Positions 57,960 through 64,000 of a stretch of DNA of 64,000 bases are shown piece by piece (the first letter of the stretch is position 1; every line of letters begins with the position of its first letter). The stretch lies in contig JAGVSM010004509.1 in the NCBI GenBank assembly GCA_022494885.1, forward strand, positions 1-64,000, written 5' to 3'. Origin of the DNA: Micrasema longulum (taxonomy: Eukaryota; Arthropoda; Insecta; Trichoptera; Brachycentridae). The translations under genes were made by a program, and so were the position numbers. Below the pieces are notes generated by a model. The model was not told the origin of the DNA and did not search any database. It was given only the letters and a program-made list of their open reading frames with translations.

Positions 57960-59479
57960 AAATATAATATTATAATTTGGTAAGTCTCCATTGGTTGGTT
58001 ATTGTGGAAATAAAACAAGCAAATGCAAAACATATTAAAAGTTCCATTAAAGCATAATAATAATTCAATTATTTTATAAAAACAGCCGCAATAAATGTAT
58101 ATAATATTGATTGTTTATTCTAGGTTATGAAAAGTAAAACTAAATGACAAAGGAAAGGGACATGGGTTTTATTTTAACAGAGTTTAACAAGTTATTTACA
58201 AGCCATTTTTAATAATACAAATAATACCTTTAAGTAGTTATTCAAAAAATAATAGACAGGATGATTAGCGGAAAACTTCAATGATGCCGGAGAATTCCAA
58301 TTCGAGTCTTCTTCTTTTATTTTATAATTATGGCATAGATTTTAGAATTTACGAAGTTATTCTTTTAGTACCTACTTTCGTGTCAACGTTTTTAGAAAAT
58401 TTATTATTCTTGATGTTTTTTTTTAATTTGGAACCGAGCTTTTCTAACAATAAATCAAAAAACCGTATTTCAAATCCATTTTTTTTTATTCAAATTAAAT
58501 TTGATAAATAGTTAATAGGTTTATTCGAAAAGTAAATAAAAATAACTTAAAACGAGATTGACTCCTTTTTTTCGAAAATAAACCTCTTTTGCTGACAATG
58601 CTTTGTCATACTGATAATTCATTTGATATTTTTCCAGCTGCCGAAAAATGTCTGACTATTCTACTTGATATTATAAAATTAAGTTACGTCAAAAAATAAT
58701 TTGAAAATTAAATTAACATTATGTAGTGAACGCCTAAAGATATTGATAGAAGAAAAAAAATATTTATATAGTCTTTAACAAATGGTGTATTTTCTTTCGC
58801 ATTTTATAATCAAGGGGGAGATGAAAATATTGATAGATTGCTATTTTCTTATAATTACCAAATCGTGAAAAAAAAATTATTTTGTAGGTAGGTATTCTGC
58901 CAGTTGGCGAGTTTATTATTATCAATAAATTTCTTTCATTTCCATCTGATAACATAAAATTAAGTTTTACCAACAAATTAGTATGAAACAAAATCAATAT
59001 TGTGTAGTGAAAAACACACGGAGACATTGGTAAAAAATTGTGTCGTTTATGTTTCAAAGATAACGTGATATTTGTACATGTAATCATGTTAGGTAAAAAA
59101 TATCGATGGATTGTGTTGTTTTTAATAAAGTACGGAACCATGTTCTCTTTTCTTTACATTATTATTATGCAAATGTTTTATTCTGTTTTTCTTTATATCA
59201 ACTGCTTGATTTTATAATTTTTTTACATAATATTTCAATTTCAATTTTTAGTGATACAATGTTATTTTACGAAATTGGCTGTGAAATATTGATACCTACT
59301 AGTCTAAACGTCGGTGTTGTGAAATATATTCTGGTATTTTTTAAATGTCTTTAAAAGTTAAACATCAATGGATAGTATTAATTTGTTAATGTGTAAAATT
59401 ATAAATTTATTGGAAAAAGCCACAATACAGAGGAAAAAAGAAATAAATCCGTTTTATTTTCCCACAGAAACATTATTTT
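57960..59479. other. AT-rich 5' UTR intron region of PSMA5 (inferred)
   Basis: Open frames are short and AT-driven. No repeat family recognised. It is intronic if the first PSMA5 exon lies in 59480-60400. Confidence 0.35.
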
Positions 59480-59860
59480 TAAACGGTCTGTTTAGCTACC
59501 GCTGAAAATTTATTCGCTATGTTGCTATGTTCAAGTTACTGACATCCAATCATATTCTTCTATTCTTTAGCCATTTTGTGAGTAAAATTTCTGGTCACGT
59601 GACTAGACTGCGTTTTGAGAGCGCATTCAGCAGGTATGGTTATTTTTGATTAAAATTGTAGTGTTTATTGTTTTGTATCGAAAAACGAGTCTAGTTTTGC
59701 GGGTAATAAAGCTAAGTATTTATACGTTGCGGTTAGTGTGAAATTTGAGAAATTGTGGCCGTAAATTTCCGTTTTTGTCATCGTTATTAAGTTGTCATTA
59801 TGATTCCACGGTTGCGTTAAGAATGGCGTCCCTCCACATGGTGCCGCTGAGGTCAAGTCT
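59480..59860. promoter_or_regulatory. Candidate promoter region upstream of PSMA5, perhaps bidirectional
   Basis: This stretch contains the 10-bp palindrome GTCACGTGAC (59594-59603), an E-box of the bHLH-leucine-zipper type, and a YY1-like AAGAATGGCGTC near 59820. It stands out from AT-rich surroundings. It lies upstream of PSMA5, which needs an unseen 5' UTR exon in this direction. A plus-strand donor-like AG|gtatgg near 59632 means it could also serve a plus-strand transcript. No transcription start can be fixed from sequence. Confidence 0.25.
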
Positions 59861-60799
59861 AATGAGAAAAATAAAATGAAAATGGCATTGCAGAATCCTC
59901 AATACCCCCAGAAATTATGTGATTAGATTGCTACGTCAAATTGCAACAGCGTACTTTATATAATCACGTAACTCGGCCGTGAAAAGAGTGTTGCCGCATT
60001 TTCTTCCCCCGTCTCGTCATGATTCATTGTTTGATTTCCTCTTAAAATCTTTTAAAGTATATTTTATAAAGCCCAAATATTTGTAGATTCTCACCACTTG
60101 CCTATTAAATTACCATTTTTAAAACGGTTTTCTCACTATATCATTGTCTGTTGAGTTTTCTGTCTGATCTGACATACCGCGATAATTGTTGATAACTGTG
60201 AATTCCAAATATTACCTTGACTTTTTGTTTTATAAATGGTTTTGTGATTTCGTACCTTTAATATTCAGTGTTTTCGTTCCACGTTCTTTTTCGATCGTCA
60301 CATATCTCTATAAATATTTGCGGTTTTACTTTCGCGAATCATAGTAACGCGCAATTCCTTTCTTTGCTTATCGTTCGTAAAATTGTAAACAAAATATATT
60401 TTCATCATATTAAAAAAAAAAATTAAGTCCCCCGATTTTTATCGATTTTATTTTACATAAACCATAAAACTACGTAATAATTTGGAAAATACTTCGAAAA
60501 ATTTGCATGGCAGTTAGCTTTTATTTTATTTTTAATTTAATCAATTTCATAAAGAAGTTTTATTGATTTTACTTCTTCTTACATTTGATTATGGTAAGCC
60601 ACTTATTATTACTATTACTACTACCATCACCTCATTTCCCTGCTAGGGTAGGCAGATATGATGGATTACCATACACATCTATCCTGACATACATTCCTAG
60701 CTTCTTCCACATTCATACGTTTTGTCACACATGCCTTTCAGTTCTGTCTGCTTTTGACCTGACAAGACTTAAGATTTTGGTTTATCTGATCATGCCACG

Positions 60800-61020
60800 G
60801 TTTCCTTGCTCGTTCTCGTAAGCAGAAATTGAGGAAGACCGAGAAAGACATGGTATGACCAAATCCAAAAAATATTTGAAGATGGACACGTCAAAAGTCG
60901 GAATAATCGGCACGCGTGCATGAGAAGATGTAGGAATGCGAGGAAGCGAGATCTGTATGTAAAGACAGAGTGATATAGCGTTCTATTCTCTGCCTACCCT
61001 TACGGAGAAACAGCGTGATA
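60800..61020 (+). pseudogene. LINE C-terminal fragment (RGRPRKTWYDQI type)
   Basis: One frame reads RGRPRKTWYDQIQKIFEDGH, KSRNNRHACMRRC and YVKTE before a stop. A GTAGGCAGAGAATA-like block follows, seen inverted at 60645. Same family as 21455-21765. Confidence 0.68.
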
Positions 61021-61132
61021 GTTTGTTTGTTTTTATGTACATTACAAAGTATACATTTCAGGACGTACATAACACAGCAAAAATTAACAATGCAATTTGA
61101 ATGTGAAAAATGGTAAAATAAAATTACCCAGT

Positions 61133-61345
61133 ATCATCATCCACACACAGTGGTGAATAGGGTACTGCATTGCAAATTTGATCATGTGTTACATGAAGGT
61201 AAGGTGATCAGTCTTACACTTCAGGTGCCATTCTAGCAATGAAATATTGCAGTTTAAACAACCTTAAAATCAATACTTCATGTCCACTCTGTCAGGAATC
61301 GAACCTGGGACGAATGCGCCAACTGTTACACTACGAGATGGATTA
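61133..61345 (-). repeat. tRNA-derived SINE, group 3
   Basis: Minus orientation: head with GTCCCAGGTTCGATTCCTGA, a CAATATTTCATTGCTAGAAT body and the TTCACCACTGTGTG end. Confidence 0.7.
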
Positions 61346-61512
61346 ATCTCAACTCTATTTCCTCCTCAGAATTTTTATCTGAGACCAACCATCGAGTCGA
61401 AAACACTCGTCCAAGATTCTGATTCAATTTCACACCCGGACTGTGTTCTGCCTCCGCCCAGGCACAATAAAAATGACTGATATGCATTTGAATAATTATG
61501 TCATAATGGGTT

Positions 61513-61960
61513 GCGTCAAGAGGAAATGCAGTCTCGCTTTTCTTCATACAATCGTATTCCTATATCTTCTCCCTAGATAATGGCACTATAGCAAAGATGT
61601 TTATACACACTAAAGATATTTACCATTGGCGTGTCCTTATTGTTATGTCTTTTTTTTTTGATAAATTGATTTTTTTTCGGTAATAACCAACCAAAAACCC
61701 TTAAAAGAACCTAGTTTTATTTGCTGTTAGACGTACGAAGTACAAATAAGATTAAAAAAATTGAAAAGCACAAGGTACCAATACAGAAAATTTCATTCTG
61801 AAACAAAATCGGCTCAGTTTCGAGGTGCGGAAAACGGGACAATGAAACCTTGATTTTTTCGATTTTAGCTAGGCATAATCAGTCCGACGTGCTTTTGTCT
61901 TTTTCGCATAGTATCGTGAACGCATTTGCGAGAAAGTGACAGAAAAACAATTTTCAAATA
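61513..61960 (+). mobile_element. TTAA-type MITE M3, diverged copy
   Basis: CAAGAGGAAATGCAGTCTCGC start, CTCCCTAGATAATGGCACTA, GGAAAACGGGACAATG and GAGAAAGTGACAGAAAAAC parallel the better copy at 62636-63103. The right TIR is lost. Confidence 0.65.
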
Positions 61961-62401
61961 TATAAGTTACTAAGTAAAAATACTTATTCCTAATACCTAA
62001 TCATCACAATTGTCTGGCAATGCATCCTACCATTACTGTGTCAAATGATGTTTTTTTCTCAATGTATCGAAAAAAAACCTTACATCAAAAGGAACCTTGT
62101 TTCCTTAAATTCATACAGCAAAAGTTCCCCCTGAAATCAAAATGGAATACTAATTACTTTTTGATTGTTTACAAAGAAAATTGTTTTAACTTTGAAAATT
62201 TCGTATTGGTTTTTACTTTTGTAATTATTTTTTGGAAATTTTGTTTTGATCAATCACGCAACATTGTTGTACAAAAGGTCATGTTTTTTGTTAACATTTT
62301 CTCTCATTAAATTCTGTTTTTTCTTGTTACATAAGGAAATTGTACAAATTTTACCTACTGATTTATTTTTTCTGAACATTTTACTTCACTCGTATAACAG
62401 A

Positions 62402-63247
62402 ATGAGGGAGTTCAGTGTTTTTTTATTATTTGTTAATAGACTATCAAACTAACCAAAAAAAAATAAAATTATGCATCGTATTATCAGCCCTATGATATTT
62501 CAAAGTTTTTTAATTTTTAAATTACTCCGCCTGTGACACCACAAGTTCTAGTCGGTGAGTTCTGCTAATTGTTATGTTGGCTTACCAGAAAACAAGAAAT
62601 CTATCACAACATTCTTATCATTGGTCGATTCTTAAGAGGAAAGACAGTCTGACCCTTCTTCATACAAACGTAATCCTCTATTTTCTCCCTGGGCTATGGC
62701 ACTAAAGCAATGTTTTTTTTTACACCCTTTTATTTTTTACCGTTGGTATGCCTATTTATCAAAATACCTATTCTATACATTTCATTTTGCTTGTTTGATC
62801 AATTGTTTCTTATGGGAGCTAGGATCATTCAAAAACTCATAAAAAGCGCCCAGTTTTATCTGACATCTTCAGACATACGGTACGTGTACAAAGATGATGA
62901 ATAACTTTAAAAAGAAAAAAAAACATCGAAATTGGTCTAGTTTGTACGGAAAACGGGACAGCGATTCGATTTCAGTTGGCCAAAATCAGTCTGTCGTGTA
63001 GTTTTCTTTTTCGCACTGTATCAGAGAGGCATCTACGAGAGAGTGACAGAAAGACAATATCCAAATACCTATTTGCCAAAATTCTTATCTACTGTCTTTC
63101 CTCTTAAAAACTTTTGACATAGTTCATTTTTATTATTTTTTTTGTATGTTTTTGAGTAACTTTGTCATGCAATTAAATCCTCTATTTTTTACCGCGTATA
63201 AGAACACGTTTTTTATATGCAATTTCTCATAGCACTTAAGTTCCTTT
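62402..63247 (+). mobile_element. TIR MITE M1, copy F, split by MITE M3
   Basis: Left half ATGAGGGAGTTCAGTG to TTGGTCGATTC (62630), right half AAAACTTTTGACATAGTTC (63108) to GCACTTAAGTTCC. The halves join with the spacing of copies A and B. Confidence 0.82.
62636..63103. mobile_element. MITE M3 with TTAA target duplication (piggyBac-like)
   Basis: 468 bp with perfect 13-bp inverted ends GAGGAAAGACAGT. TTAA lies on both sides (62632-62635 and 63104-63107). TTAA duplication is typical of piggyBac and Kolobok superfamilies. No transposase ORF is present. It is inserted in MITE M1 copy F. Confidence 0.85.
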
Positions 63248-63249
63248 TT

Positions 63250-64000
63250 ACCTAGATATAAATAATTTGAATGAAAATGAATGCAGAAATTTATTAACAT
63301 GATTTAGTAGTAGTTTGTACAGAGCGAATGAATCTATAGGGATTTAAAAAATTGTAACTAAGGTTAAAAATATATTCAATGGTTGAGTGTGGATTTTTAT
63401 AGTATTTTTTATTTATTCATATTTTTTCTCTTTCAAGCTATAATTAATAACAAAAATAATATGACCTCACTGGGGTTACCCGTGCCGAGGTCACTTAACA
63501 ATATATGTACTGAAATGAAATATTTTTACATCTGAGAATAAACAAATAAGATTAACCTTATAAACAGAGTTAATTAATTATTAATTCGAGATATCTATCA
63601 ATGTATAAAAAACATGTTTTCATTTCAATTTTTCGGATTTAAAAATGAGTACAGTACATAAGAAACGGCTCGCAGTTGGCGTCACATCACTTTGACTTCA
63701 CATGTCATGCCCGCCGAGTGCGTATGTGGATAAGTATGGTGCGGTAATGTAATATGTGCCGTTTGTCCCATAGGCTGCTAAACATGCATATTTTAAACCA
63801 TTGTAAAAAATTTATCCCACGCTGCATGAAAAAAAAAAAAACCAATGTACTTTTTTGCTTATATAAAAATAATTATAATAAAAAAACTTGGAAAGACCCC
63901 ATTGCTCCAACTTCACAACGAATTTATTCATTCGAAAGAAAATAGTTTGGAAACAAATGAATTTAATTGCAGATCATAAGACTCACTTTTTTAAAACTAA
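63250..64000. other. AT-rich end of window
   Basis: A short TGACCTC...GAGGTCA inverted pair at 63463-63494 is the only structure noticed. No gene. Confidence 0.5.

Noticed and set aside
58281..58511. Open frame of 76 codons on plus strand
   Set aside because: AT-driven composition inside the likely PSMA5 UTR intron.
59823..59850. ATGGCGTCCCTCC as the first coding exon of a plus-strand gene
   Set aside because: The frame stops after 15 codons and the possible donor GAG|gtcaag is weak; no protein family was recognised.
63463..63494. TGACCTC...GAGGTCA as a nuclear receptor element
   Set aside because: The half-sites are too far apart for a receptor dimer and there is no gene next to it.

Overview
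This window is AT-rich eukaryotic nuclear DNA, almost certainly from an insect or a close arthropod relative. The reasons are a gene with GT-AG introns, AATAAA-type 3' ends, and many decayed non-LTR retrotransposons, tRNA-derived SINEs, MITEs and a Helitron-like element. The species cannot be fixed from the sequence.

Only one intact host gene is visible: proteasome 20S subunit alpha-5 (PSMA5), on the minus strand. Four coding exons (57942-57686, 55433-55255, 53754-53642, 52380-52198) join in phase into a 243-codon reading frame plus stop. The ATG sits directly after a splice acceptor, so a 5' UTR exon must lie upstream, above 57960. A poly(A) signal lies about 70 nt after the stop. All three coding introns carry repeats.

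From 1 to about 52000 no host gene can be supported. That stretch is a graveyard of nested mobile elements. At least fifteen non-LTR fragments are recognisable by reverse-transcriptase, RNase H or C-terminal tail similarity, in both orientations, mostly 5'-truncated and frameshifted. There are four tRNA-headed SINE groups, a TIR MITE with TGAGGAAGTTCAG ends in six copies, two foldback MITE copies, a hAT-type MITE, a Harbinger-type MITE with a 243-bp hairpin element inside it, a TTAA-flanked MITE, a Helitron-like element, Penelope-type hammerhead motifs, a 40-bp minisatellite and a dispersed repeat that also forms a ~380-bp tandem array.

The most informative loci are insertions whose removal, with one target-site copy, restores homology or reading frame in the interrupted element: 11349-11646 (13-bp duplication), 34780-35718 (GTT), 38265-39094 (8 bp, hAT) and 62636-63103 (TTAA). 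From 59500 to 60400 there may be a promoter region with a perfect GTCACGTGAC palindrome. The last 3.5 kb is repeats and AT-rich sequence.
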